Below, piece by piece: positions 13,080 to 25,148 of a stretch of DNA of 64,000 bases (position 1 is the first letter of the stretch; each line of letters starts with the position of its first letter). The notes below the pieces were generated by a model that had not been told where the DNA came from, ran no database searches, and saw only the letters and a program-made list of their open reading frames with translations. Source of the DNA: Halocaridina rubra (taxonomy: Eukaryota > Arthropoda > Malacostraca > Decapoda > Atyidae); contig JAXCGZ010021098.1 in the NCBI GenBank assembly GCA_037179515.1, forward strand, positions 17,166-81,165, in the 5' to 3' direction. The translations under genes and the position numbers were made by a program.

Positions 13080-13860
13080 TTGCTCGAAAGAGGGGGCGTT
13101 CATGGGGCGAGAGTCCACTGTAAAAGGTACTGAGAATGGTTACAAGTGTGAGGAGGTCCAAGATTGGATACTCAATAGCAGGAGCAGAACTTCAAGAGAG
13201 GAGGAAGAGAGAGATCTAGGAGTAAACACACTGGCAGATTTGTAACCGGAAATGCATATAAATGACATAGTATGGGAAGCATATTCTTTCTTAGCAAATG
13301 TAAGGGTAACTTTCATACACATGGACAAGGAAATATTCAGTGATATTTAAGTAACTTGTGTGAGGCCAGTACTTGAATATGTAGCCCCCTTTTGGAATCC
13401 ACGCTTGAAAAAGCACATAAATAAGCTGGAAAAAGTTCGAAGACATGCCAGAAATACGGAATCTTAGTTATGAGGAGAGGCTGAGGGAATTAGACTTACC
13501 ATCACTTGAAGCTAGAAGAACTAAAGGGATATGGAGACGGTTATTAAACTACTTATTAGTTTTGACCGAGTGGATAGGGATTAATATTTTGGTATGGTTG
13601 GCTCTAGTACTAGAGGTCATAGCTTGAAGCTTCGTAAACAAAACTTCTTCGCAGGAAGTAAGGAAGTACCTTTTTTTAGTGTAAGAGTACGAGATGATTG
13701 CATTTCGTTAAGGGATGAGGTAGTTAATGCTAATTGAATTCATAGTTTTAAGGACAAATATGATAACATCACTGAACGCTAAAAAGAAATCGACCAAGAG
13801 ACAGGGAGTTACAAGCATAAGGGTCTTTCCCATAAGCACAATTAGATAATTATATAAAAC
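13080..13860 (+). pseudogene. LINE-A C-terminal fragment
   Basis: It continues the plus-strand LINE-A after the inverted piece: REEEERDLGVNTLADL, a region like VRPVLEYVAPFWNP, NLSYEERLRELDLPSLEARR, and then the 3' end (GGGTCTTTCCCATAAGCACA) near 13840. Frameshifts break it into several frames. Confidence 0.85.
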
Positions 13861-13989
13861 TACAGTTACTCACAAAACACACTACATCTAGAAGTCTGGT
13901 GTAATCATCACAATCCTCAAATCCAACATAAACTTCACAATACCCTTTCCATATCATCCCATCACATGACTATGTACTGTACCATATTT

Positions 13990-15455
13990 GAAAATTCGCT
14001 GGAATCAGGGGAGATTCCAAGATGCTAGAAACAAGAAAACGTGGTACCTATCTTCAAAAAGGGAAGTAGGGATACAGCTTTAAACTATAAACCTTGACTA
14101 GTATAGTTTGCAAAGTTATGGAGAAACTACCAAGAAAACGCATCTCTATTCACTTGGAATCCTTCAACTTTTTGTCAGTTGATATACAAGAAGGTATATC
14201 AACAGTAACAAAATTATTAGAATTTTATGATGAGGTAAGCTGAATCTTACAAGAAAGAGAGGGCTGGGCAGATTGCATATTCCTAGACTTTCAGAAAGCA
14301 TATGATACGGTCCCACATAGGAGACTTATTTAGAAGCTACAAGCAATGGCGAGAATAGGTGGAAATGTCTTGGAATGGATAAAAACTTACTTAGATGGAA
14401 AGGAACAGAAGGTTAGAGTAAGACACTCAATGTTAAAATGGTGAAGGGTTAGTAGTAGAGTTCAACAGGGTTCAGTTTTAGGGCCACTTTTGTTCCTTGT
14501 ATATGTGAGTGACCTACAAGAGTCTGTAAATTCATTCAGGAAATAGGTTTGCAGATGCTGCAAAGATTGTGAAGAAAGTAAGAGAGAAGAACAATGGTAG
14601 AGAACTTCAAGGAAGACCTATATAGTCTGCATGAGTGGTCAGAAAAGTGGCTAATGAAATTCAATACTTCTAAATGTAAGGTAATGAGAATGGGTACAAG
14701 TGCAAGAAGGCCCAAGCTTCAATACTCAAAAGCAAGAGCAGAACTACAAGAGACGGAGTGAGTGAGATCTAAGAGTAAACATATTGGCGGATTTTTCTCC
14801 AGAAATGCATATAAATGGCATAGTAAGGGGAGAACATACTTTCTTAGCTAATTTAAGGGTAGCCTTCAGGCACATGGACAAGGAAATGTTCAGAAATATT
14901 TATGTAACCTATGTGAGGCCAAAGTTTGACTATGCAGACCCCTTTTGGAATCCACACTTGAAAAAGTACGAAGTTAAGCTGGAAAAAGTTCAAAGTCATG
15001 GCACGTAACTGGTGCCAGAAATATGCTACTTCAGTTATTTGCCACGAAACTGGTGCCAGAAATATGCTATTTCAGTTATGAGAAGAGGCTGAGGGAATTT
15101 GACTTACCATCACTCAAAGCTTGAAGAATGAGGGGATATGGTGATGGCTTTTAAATTCCTTCATGGTTATGACAGAGTGGATAGGGATTGATGTTTTGAT
15201 ATGGCTGGCACTAGAACTTGAGGTCATAGTTTGAAGCTTCGTAAGAAATCTTCTTTGCTAGATGTAAGGAAGTAGTTTTTTTTAGTGTAATAGTAGTTGA
15301 TGATTGGAATTCGCTATGTGAGGAGGTAGTTAATGCTACTTCAATCCGTAGTTTTAAGGACAAGTATGATAAGTATCACTAAGCACAAAATGGAAGTGAC
15401 AAGGAGAGGGGTAGTTACGAGCATGGGGCTCTTTCCCTTAAGCACAATTAGGTAA
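13990..15455 (+). pseudogene. LINE-A copy, reverse transcriptase to 3' end
   Basis: It starts at the GEIPRCWKQ-equivalent (GGGAGATTCCAAGATGCTAG) and runs through a KAYDTVPHRRL-like region near 14300, VQQGSVLGPLLFLVYVSD near 14470 and [20 protein letters not shown] near 14900. It ends with AATTAGGTAATTACT near 15450. Many stops and frameshifts make it non-functional. A 42-bp tandem duplication lies at 14996-15080. Confidence 0.88.
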
Positions 15456-15499
15456 TTACTCCATAATCACCTCACGACTAACAAATTACACCTCAAATT

Positions 15500-16985
15500 A
15501 CTTAGCCCTGTCGCAACAGGGTCTCATACATTACACAAACACCCTTCTTACAGACCTGACACAATGAATTTCTAATTGCATAAAGCCATCTAGACAACAC
15601 CATAGGACACAACTCGTCACATCAAACAGCAGTTAAGCCTTTGATGCCATCCCCCACCATAACCTAAGAAAGACAATCTTCAACACAAAAATTCACAATA
15701 ACAAAATGATGGCTGGCAAACTACCTTGCAGGCAGGTGTGCAGGCTGGTTAGTCATTAAATATCAGAAGTATTACAAATGGAGTCCCTCAATGATACATT
15801 TTATAACCCACTCTTTTTAACCTATACATGCATGGCACACACACTCCACACTCAACCAAATACACACAGCTTCCTACTCACAAGACATAACATTCGCAAT
15901 AACATAACAAAACGCAAACACACGTACAGACCTCCTCCATCCCTACCTCAACACTCTAAACAAAGGGTTCACCACAAACAGAGTTAAATTAGCCCCTGCC
16001 AAATCCACAGGTTCTCTTTTTGCAAACTGGAGAGCAGAATGCCGTCACTATTCACACCTCACCATAAATATCCTCTTAACATACAAACCTAAAATCATGG
16101 GTATAAAATACATCAAGTTAATTTTACAACATGTCACAAACATCAAAAACAAACTGACACCATGACTTCATGCCCTCAGATTATTTGCCCATACAATACT
16201 CAAGACAAAACAAAGAAACCATTATAACAGTATACAAACAATAAATATTTGCTTACTGATGATATATACAAGCCCTTACTTGGATTTCTAACCTCATTAA
16301 ATCACACCACTACACTACAGACTATACGATACAAAAAAATTAGAAATAATCACCAACTGCACAGTTATAACACATACAGGTCACTTACACTAAGAAACCT
16401 CAAAGTCAAAGATCATCTGGACATGAAAGGCATGTTAATACGTGCAACAGCCTCCACATACCAATTACATCCCCTACACTAAATAGAAGTACAGCCACAT
16501 ACATCAAGGAACATTAAAACTACACTAGGACACAATATCACACACAAATACTGTAATATCTTCCCCCAGCCCACACCAAGCCTCCGCAAACATATCCAGC
16601 AAGTTACTCAATGACAGCATATAGCTGCATGCATGACCTCCAAGCATCCATCCTTCTAAATCCTCCCTTCTTCATGAAGACACAATCCATCGGGTCAGGT
16701 TGCAATGTGGATCAGCCCTTCTGAGCTATCAAAAGAGGCTGGATGCCTCTGTCAATGATACCTGTCCAGGAGATAACATCACATCATACAAACATATTAT
16801 GGAAGACTGATCGCTTACAACCATATATGCCAGTAACACAACATACACTTCCTGAGAGCGATGCAAAAGCTCGGGATTAACAGTGGCTTTCTTTAGGAAG
16901 TCGTGACCATTCTGTCAGGCAGCCTCTGGAACATAAAACTGTGCTAAGAGGTGTGAGGATCTCTCTAACCCACTTCACCTGTACA
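15500..16985 (+). pseudogene. Another LINE reverse transcriptase relic (LINE-F), degenerate
   Basis: Stop-ridden frames keep LINE-like segments: FDAIPHHNLRKTIFNT near 15630 (RT motif with the catalytic-region start), then NRLKLAPAKS-like sequence (TTAGCCCCTGCCAAATCCAC near 15988), TYKPKIMGIKYIKL near 16080 and repeated Thr/His/Asn-rich text to 16480. It is Thr-, Asn- and His-rich and unlike LINE-A or LINE-B, so it is a separate family. Exact borders are not clear. Confidence 0.55.
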
Positions 16986-17225
16986 CAATCTCTACTCATC
17001 TCTATCTCTAGTACTCTCTCTTCACTGCTCCACTAGCATACCTCATGCACCCAATGCTTTTTTCACACTATCCACCCATTTCACGCTAGGTCTTCCTTTT
17101 GGCCTTATTCCAATTACTTTTCTCTCCACACTCTTTGCTAGTCATTCATCATTCATTCTTTCCATTGGTCCAAATCATCTCAACACTCGAAGCTAACATA
17201 TCTGACAGTCTTCTTGCAACACCCG
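16985..17225 (-). pseudogene. RTE-like LINE C-terminal relic
   Basis: The minus-strand reading gives KSVERKVIGIRPKGRPSVKW and VDSVKKALG, which fits the Lys/Gly-Arg-Pro tail of RTE-like RT proteins, as in the copy at 4700-5577. It is short, with stops. Confidence 0.55.
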
Positions 17226-17439
17226 TTTTCTGCAGGATAGAATTCACAAAATACACTGGCAATGAATCATAGCCGAGGTTAGCAGTGTTGTCCAGGTGAT
17301 TTGCATGGCATATCAAGTACGTGTTATTGATTTATGGGCAGACTTGGACTTTCGTTGAGAACTAATATAAAACTCACTCTAAAAATGCCTAAAGCTTAGG
17401 AAAACGAAATCACTAAATTCCATCAGTACATAATCAATG

Positions 17440-18240
17440 AAAGAAACTAGGATGAGGTGCTGTTAACAACTGATGTGATATCAATTAAGCCAGTGAATAA
17501 TGAAGACTCCAAATCCATAACTATAATTACATCTCAACATGGTAAAACCTTTCATACTGAAGTGCTCTCATGCTGTGGGAATGGTACTAAACTACCACCA
17601 CAACTTATTAAGAGGAAAACCATACCAAGAGATAAAATTCCACCTGGGATTGTTACTTATATGTTCCCAAAGGGATAGATGGATGAGGATTGCATAAACC
17701 TGTGGTTGGACAAGTTTTAGTCGAGACATCCCGTTGGCCTTTTTACAAGACCATCCCTACTTGCATAGGACCAGTATTGTACTTACTTAACTATGATTAC
17801 AAAAGAAGGGTAAAAAGATGGAAGTTGAAAGCTGTACTGATTCCAGTTGAATTAGCTTGCCAAGCTTAACCAGTGGACATAACCAATATCAAACCCTTTA
17901 AATTGTTTATGAATGAGGTATGGAATCCATAGATGGGCAGCAAAGACCGTGATTTGACACCAACAGGTCATTTGAAAAGGCCTAGTATTGCTCAAGTGTG
18001 TGACTGGATTTTAAAATCAGGGTGCAGTATCCACACTAAATGTGTCGTCAAAGCTTTCACGAAATGTGTCATCAGTAAAGCATTAGATGGTGCATAGGAT
18101 AACTTTTTATTTGACAATAAGAGATATCCTAAGCATAAATTCTAATCCAGCTAACTGATGAATTACCAGCTTTTGATGATTTAGATATTTGTGATGTTTT
18201 GGGATTTCATAATGAGAATGACTTTCCTTTTTGGGGTTTT
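17440..18240 (+). pseudogene. Degenerate pogo-type transposase
   Basis: The open part at 17457-17678 reads TSQHGKTFHTEVLSCCGNG then KLPPQLIKRKTIPRDKIPPG. Beyond the stop it continues in the same order with NLWLDKF, RPSLL, DQYCTYLT (the second catalytic Asp region), KRPSIAQVCDW and finally DELPAFDDLDICDVLGF. This order matches the DDE and C-terminal part of pogo transposases such as POGK relatives. More than ten stops are present and the helix-turn-helix half was not found. No terminal repeats are identified. Confidence 0.65.
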
Positions 18241-18249
18241 TACTTTAAA

Positions 18250-19470
18250 TAGTTATTTCAACAACCATATGTTTGCTATGTTTGTGGTCTATTGTGATAT
18301 CAGAATTTTATAATTTAATCTTTATTTTGTTTTATTTAGGGTTCGCTTTGTGTAATAGTTTTAAATCCAATAAATTATTTGCAATAACATTATATTCCCA
18401 AACTTTCTTTTTCTTAACCTTTTCTCTTAATATATTGGATCTGTAATTACTTACGAATACAGCTAGTCAGTGTTGGTAAACTGTGAATACAGCATGAATA
18501 CATAATTCATCTCTGCTTATCTTTTTAATCTCAATACATAGGATAACAAATCAATAAACTAAACTAGCTAATAATGGTATGCAATAAGCAAAATGACTTA
18601 TGTAAATACTAGTACATTATTTCATATAATGACTGCCGCTGCTAAACTTAACATAGCCCTGAATGTACGTTTCAAGTCCTAAAGCCTAATTTATTTTTCA
18701 GAATTTAACTCAAAATGGGTTGCATCTTTTGAAAGTGCATCTCCAAAGCCGGGAAATACAGTACGTTTCTTTTAAGTTTTAAATATTCCCAAATATATGG
18801 ATTAATTGAAATCAACTAGGAATTTTTATTTTCGTTATATCTTTAACCTTGTCAAAAACAGAATTGTAGTCTTCATGCATCAATGTGAGAACAAAGTGCA
18901 TCTGGACATTGGCAAACACGCTTAACACAGGGTTTGGGGACCGGTTAGGAGTTTTTTTTTTTTGGCTGGTGAGTGCAGCTCTGTCTTCAAATCCTCCACA
19001 TTTCAGCTTAGGAGAACACTCATTCTTTGGTATCTAAGCTTTAGTGCACGGATACATAAATGTTTGCCTCACACCAGCTTATGACCGAGTTATTACATTT
19101 TATTTCATTTATTCTAAGGTTGAAGGCATATGCAGATGGATGTTGATAGAGAGTGTTGTGTCACAAATAAATGTATATACAGTATGTTGCAGTAAACCGG
19201 GAGATATTAACAAAGCTAAAGTAGTGTGGTTTAAAGGAAAAATCTGCATAAGCACAACTCTTCTATCTGCTGCCTAACCTTAAAATATTCAGAGAGGATG
19301 GGAATGTCCGTTTCTTCTTCCATTTCTATTTCAGCCAACACAACAAGAAAGGTAGAAGTATACATCCCCTAACTAAAATATATTACATACAAAAGCTTAA
19401 CAGCAGCAGCCTACGGGACAAAAAGACAAAAATCACTTAGTAAAAGGTCTATTTCAAGAGTAATTATGAG
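18250..19470. other. Intronic sequence without recognised feature
   Basis: An AT-rich stretch between the pogo relic and exon O. A short plus-strand frame at 19044-19277 shows no motif. No terminal repeats were recognised. Confidence 0.5.
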
Positions 19471-19479
19471 GATACATAC

Positions 19480-19694
19480 CAAAGTGACATTAAATACGAC
19501 ATCCTGATCTCTCCTCACAATGGTGCTATTTAGAAGATGAAAATCAATTCCATTCACAACTGGACAATCAATAATTCCATTTAATCTTAAGTATTTAAAG
19601 GTCTTCATCCCTGTGATCTCTTGAAATGGTTCATTACTTTGTATCACAAGATCTCTAATTTCTACTTCATTAATCCTGAATGTGTCAATCTCAC
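19480..19694 (-). CDS. Host gene exon O (module type 2)
   Basis: The acceptor GATTTCAG borders 19694 and the donor GTATGT starts at 19479. Phase is 1 to 0, 215 nt. It opens with a split Gly, then RINEVEIRDLVIQS, then FQEITGMKTFKYLRLNG and VNGIDFHLLNST, so the order motif, G-x-x-T-F strand, motif is clear. Sequons are NST and NVT. It is the last of the four alternating exon pairs. The next exon found is 8 kb downstream. Confidence 0.75.
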
Positions 19695-20162
19695 CTGAAA
19701 TCAATAGTAGTGCAAAAGGTAATTTCTGAAAATAACAAAAAGTACTTTGAAAGTTTAGTTACAAGTAATAACATGGTGCAAATGCAGTCCTGGCATCCAA
19801 GTTATTATAAGTGTGCCACCATGATAGCTCCTTTAGAATACTGCAATGAATAAAATTAAATGAAGTCTACACATTAAGCCTGATATTACACTATCTCCCT
19901 GAATACAATGCTTGGGTGCAAACAAGACCCTGAGGTATATCGCATAGCGATCACATGAAATAGTGAATCACACAGAAAGCGAGTATTAAAAGGTACACAC
20001 AATTAGGTAATCACATACTGAAAAACTGCATGTAAGCTACCAACAACATTGTGAAGACAATTTACAAACTCTCTTACACTAACTAAAAGAATTATTCATC
20101 ACACAACAGGTTACTGTTATACAATATAAGAATACTGAAAGTATATAGTATTAATACTTTAC

Positions 20163-20277
20163 CTTCAACAATGATATTTTTAAAGATGTAGCTCCCACTA
20201 AGAGTCTGGTTACCTTGCACCATTATCTTGTTCCCAAGTGCTTCACATAAATTAACACCATCAATCAATCCCGATAC
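20163..20277 (-). CDS. Host gene exon N (module type 1)
   Basis: The acceptor GTTTTCAG borders 20277 and the donor GTAAAG starts at 20162. Phase is 0 to 1, 115 nt. It reads VSGLIDGVNLCEALGN followed by VQGNQTLSGSYIFKNIIVEG, a full repeat: motif, then a G-x-x-T-F-like strand, then the next V-x-G. It has one sequon (NQT) and one Cys, and the final Gly codon is split. Confidence 0.77.
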
Positions 20278-20606
20278 CTGAAAACAAAGGAGACAAATAT
20301 ATGTAATAAGAGTTACCTTTAAGTTCATCACGCCAAGGATTAATAAAATCGAGATGACATAAAATAGAGGAAATAACTTATATATTTGAAAATGCGAGAA
20401 TATGATTACAAGACAGACCTTTTTGAAATTTCATAGTCTTTGTCAGAAAGATTGAGTATTATTGGAAAATCGGAGCACAATTGCTAATATGCTGCTATAT
20501 CGACCATTCAAAGAGCAATATACAAAAGTAAGTCTTGTAAAAATTCACTTGTAATTTTCTACCTACAGAGCAAACTTGTCTAATGGAAAAACAAATTGAA
20601 ACTTAC

Positions 20607-20719
20607 CTGTAAATTTCCAGAAATACTGATGGGAGCACTAAATATGACATCTGCTTTGTATTCATGATCACCAGTGAAAACCGGCACAAGATCAGATACT
20701 CTTGTGCCATTGAAAGACC
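20607..20719 (-). CDS. Host gene exon M (module type 2)
   Basis: The acceptor CTTTTTAG borders 20719 and the donor GTAAGT starts at 20606. Phase is 1 to 0, 113 nt as in exon K. It opens with a split Gly codon, then SFNGTRVSDLVPVFTG, then ADVIFSAPISISGNLQ. One sequon (NGT) overlaps the motif. It is short enough to be missed by simple ORF scans. Confidence 0.75.
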
Positions 20720-21272
20720 CTAAAAAGCAAACACTATAAGGAGTTTAAAAATAAAAAAAGAATTTTGTCAAAAAAGTAAACACTCTAATTTAACCACCAT
20801 TACTTGAAATCATCTTTTATCCCAACTCCAAAAACACTTTAAATTAAAAATGATGTAATAAATATGATAATGATTACATAGCCGTAATGTTACTTTAGTG
20901 AGTAATTATCACCACTACTAGATACGCACGTTAAAATTCGCATAAAGTCAGGACCCTTTGTTAACAGTAATAGGACTTCTGTATACAGTACAGTATAACC
21001 TAATTCTAAGCAACTTTCCTTCTGCTTCATATTTTCGGAATTTTAGGAAAGAAACATAGTCATAGCAAGCTGCTTCCTAATTCTTTTGGCTTCACCATAG
21101 ATCTATTGCAGTGGTTCACGACTAGATCTGATAATATGGGTGACATGCATGCTTTGTTCCATACAAAGGATTCAATTCCTTTACAAAAGCTATTAATTCT
21201 TGTGCTTAAGTACACGAGGGGATATATCATCAGGACTTGTAGCTTTATGGAGATCTAACTCCATCAGTGCTT

Positions 21273-21451
<179 letters not shown>

Positions 21452-21664
21452 TACAGAGTATAGAAAAGAAATTTTGTCACCACAAATTTACTCTCAAAGC
21501 TCCTAACCTTTAGAAAATCCTACTATATAAAAGACGTTTTGTTAACATGTCACATTATGGCGTTTACCATATATCAATACAGACAACAACAAAAAATATA
21601 ATCAAAACAAATATACCCAGACCAAAACAATTCCGATTTAAAAGAGGAAGCTTCAAAACCTTAC

Positions 21665-21884
21665 CATTTATATATACATTATTTGTTGAGAATCCCTCTG
21701 TAAAGTTTGTGATGCCATTAATGTGAATAGTGCTTGATGTCAGATTGACAGCTTGCTGGAATACTTTGGATATATTTAGCCGATTGATAGACAAACTGTG
21801 ATTACTAATTTCTGTTATTTCATGCAGCACAGTCAAGTTTGAAATTCTGATAACCTTTGAAAAGGTCAGGTTGCATTCAAGAAT
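21665..21884 (-). CDS. Host gene exon L (module type 1)
   Basis: The acceptor TTTTTTCCACAG borders 21884 and the donor GTAAGG starts at 21664. Phase is 0 to 1, 220 nt. It has six sequons (NLT, NLT, NHS, NIS, NLT, NFT). It contains SLSINRLNISKVFQQ and then INGITNFTEGFSTNNVYING, two turns of the repeated unit. The last base is the G of a split Gly codon. Confidence 0.75.
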
Positions 21885-22009
21885 CTGTGGAAAAAACAAA
21901 ACAAAACTGAATTAGACCGTATTTACAGGAAAAAAAAATATTTTCATATTATTCATATAGAAAGCATAAGAAAAAACAAAAATATCGCAAGATCAAGTAT
22001 ACTATACTT

Positions 22010-22730
22010 TCACTTAAGCTTGGAGTTGAGGTCAGATATATTATAGAGCTTTCTGATAACTCCAGCTTTTAAAACTCTTTAGCTGAAAAACTTTTAATAT
22101 CATATTCAATCTACATTTAATTAACTGTCTAGACTATCTTCCTCACTTTTCGTCTTTCTATTTGTAGTTTGTTTCATATTTTATCTATTCAATCACTGTT
22201 CATACTAGGGTATACCAAATATATTTGAGTTCCCAAGAACTGATTTAGCCATAAAGTCATCCTTCTCAGTCCCCGAATCCAACTTAAGTTTAGGGACTGA
22301 AAGGAGGAAAATATCTGTCAGCAAGGAGGAAAAACCATATATAACTTCAGTTTGGCTTTATATACTAGTCCTGTTCAAGGAAGAGAACTTTATATTCATA
22401 ATTCCCTATTTCCTATAATTCTTTATTCTTATCTTTTCTTAAAACTAGTACTGCATATTGCATTTAGAGTCCTTACTCGGCAAAATCCAGTTATTAAATA
22501 TTTCTACAATACAAAGGTGATTTCTTACATTCTACGATGAAGATTTCTTACAAAGCTTCAAATTGTGGCCTTGTGTATTAAAGTAATCCTATATCAAACT
22601 ATCGCTCCATCTGAACTCTGTAATGCCATGGATTAATTAAAAACTGTTACTATATATCCCCTTGTTCTCTTGGTTTTATGAGGTGATAAGCCAACATCTT
22701 CAGCCTTTCCCTATTACTACAAATTTGTGT
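22010..22730. other. Intronic sequence without recognised feature
   Basis: Sequence upstream of exon L's acceptor up to the LINE-A relic. No exon or element was recognised. Confidence 0.5.
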
Positions 22731-22732
22731 AA

Positions 22733-23165
22733 TTACCTAATTGTGTTTGTGGGAAGGAGGATATGCTCGTAACTCCCCGTCTCCTGGTCGATTCCATTTC
22801 TATACTCAATGATACTTATTGTATTTGTCCTTAAAACTATGGACTGAATTAGCATTAACTACCACCTCGCTTAGTGGATTCCAATCATCAACTACTCCTA
22901 CACTAAAAAAGTACTTCCTTACATCCCACAGAGAAGTTTATGAAGCTGCAAACTATGACCTCTAGTTCTAGAGCCATCCATTTCAAAATATCGATCCCTA
23001 TCCACTCTGTCAAAACCATGAAAGAATTTGAAAATCGTCACCATATTCCTCTCATTCTTCTAGCTTCAAGTGATTGTAAGTCTAATTCCCTCAGCCTCTC
23101 CTCATAACTGATATTGCATGTTTCTGGCCCCAGTTTCGTGGCATGTCCTTGAAATGTTTTATGAT
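22733..23165 (-). pseudogene. LINE-A C-terminal fragment with 3' end
   Basis: In reverse orientation it ends with GTAATTA at 22733, preceded by the LINE-A tail (GTGTAATTACCTAATTGTGT on plus). The coding remnant reads ISYEERLRELDLQSLEARRM. It is truncated at about 23160, where LINE-B begins. Confidence 0.85.
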
Positions 23166-23461
23166 TAGCAGGTTGGCCATTGCACCAGCCACCCGTTGAA
23201 AGACTACAACTGAAGGTATTAGGATGCAACTAGGACTGGTTCAGACAGTTCCAGGTTGAGTCTTCCTTCAGGATGGTTCTTTTCTCATGCCTACATCTAC
23301 ACTGAATATTCTGGCGTATTCATTACACATCTCTTGCTATATCTTTACATTTGACAAGTCACAACATTCTGCACATCTGTCTCTATTACTTTCCTTTTCC
23401 TCACATTTGTTAATACTTATGGAAGGTTCACAACTAATGGCCCCCAGTACCCGGCAGTGGG

Positions 23462-24286
23462 GTGCGAAGAATCTCCGGGGATTGTGTTGACTCCACCATT
23501 GGCTTGAGGGCAGACACGCCTGGTGGTAGTAATGGTTCTGCTCTTAACCTTGCACCTCCCAATAGATCTGCTTCTTTCACTCTTCACTATTCAAACATTC
23601 GTGGGCTGAACTCTAATCTTTCGTCTGTGGAACAGCACTTGGGCACTTTCCTCCCTAACCTCCTCCTCCTATCTGAAACCCAGCTGTCTATACATGCTTC
23701 CACTGACCCATTCCAAATCTCTCACTATAATCTGTATACTCGTTTTCGTTCCAAAGGTGGGGTCTGTGCATACTGCAACACTAACACTCTTACTGTGAGG
23801 CTCATGGACCTTGAAACTCCTGACTTTGATGTTCTCTGGCTAAAAGTCTATCTCTCCACTACCACTATCATCCTTTGCTTCTGCTACAGTTCTCCAAACT
23901 CCACCAAGTTTGTGTCTTTCTTTGAATATCTCTCCTCGTGCCATGAGTCCTTGCTATCTTCTCACCCACATGCTGAAGTTCTCTACATTGGAGACTTCAA
24001 TGTACACCACAATGAGTGGCTTCATTCTTCTCACACTGATGTGGGAGGAAGCGAGGCTCTTGCTTTCTCTACAACTCACGATCTGGAGCAAATTATCAAA
24101 CATCCTACTCGCGTTCCTGATCGTCACGAACATGCTGCAAACACTCTTGACCTATTTTTTACTTCTAACTCTTCAAACTATTATTCTGTGCTTTCCCCTC
24201 TTGGTAAATCTGACCACTCCATGATCTCTGTCTCTTACATTTTCGCTCTCCCACCACCAATCCCTCCTGCTCAGCGCCGCCTTTAG
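23462..24286 (+). pseudogene. LINE-B endonuclease domain
   Basis: An EEP-type endonuclease that nicks the target DNA for target-primed reverse transcription. Visible motifs are YSNIRGLNSN (entry), LLLLSETQLS with the metal-binding Glu, EVLYIGDFNVHHNEWL (GDFN) and GKSDHSMIS (SDH). It is intact by eye until the TAG at 24284, after which the same frame continues to 25072, so a single nonsense change separates it from the linker region. Confidence 0.88.
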
Positions 24287-25072
24287 CACTTCGAGCGAAC
24301 CCAACATGAAAATTTGCGTAACTTTCTCTCTGACTTCCCATGGGATGACTACTGCTTTCGGTCCCGCAACCCTGATCAGGTAGCTCTAAAAGTTGCCGAG
24401 ATCGTGACTGCGGGAATGGAGGCTTACATCCCCTCTTCTACAAAAACTTTCTCTCCCCCTAAACCTTGGTTTGAAAGTGCTTGCTCCATGGCTATCCAGG
24501 CTAGGAATCAGGCTCACCGATCTTATCAAGCCTCTCCTTCAGATTTAACTTGCTCTGCTTTTATTATAGCTAGGAATCACTGTACTGCTCAGATTCGAAG
24601 GCCTAAGGCTTCCTTTATAAGAAGGAATGTTGATGACCTTAACCCCTCTCCCACTGATAAATGCTTCTGGTCCTTAGCCAAAAACCTCTCCAAAAATTTC
24701 TGTAACTCAAGCTTTCCCCCTCTCATTCGTTCTGATGGTTTTATAGCTTGCTCTCCCACTGATAAAGCCACTCTCTTTGGCTCTCATTTTTCTACCAACT
24801 CTTCTATCAACGATTCCAGCGCACCTGTTCCTCAGTCTTTTCCCCTTTCTAAGCCTATGCCCTCCCTTATCCTTTCTTCATGCAAAGTTCATAAGGTTCT
24901 TCGCTCGCTAAAGACGAACAAGGCATCTGGTCCCGATGGTATCCCTGCAAGGTTCCTTAAGGAGTTTGCAGTTGAACTGGCTCCCGTGTTTTGCCGTCCT
25001 TTTTTGCCTCATTCTGTCAACCAGTATCTATCCTTCATCTTGGAAGCATGCTCTAGTTCAACCTGTTCCTAA
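24287..25072 (+). pseudogene. LINE-B linker and start of reverse transcriptase
   Basis: The frame continues from the endonuclease with HENLRNFLSDFPWDDYCFRS, PWFESACSMAIQARN and LKTNKASGPDGIPARFLKEF (the RT fingers entry K-x-x-x-x-G-P-D-G-I-P). It then goes out of frame near 25068, where a one-base change breaks the WKHALVQPVPKKGD-like segment. Confidence 0.85.
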
Positions 25073-25148
25073 GAAGGGTGACCGCTCTGTTCCTTCTAAC
25101 TACTGACCTATTGCTCTAACCTCCTCTATTGCTAAAGTTTTCGAAACT

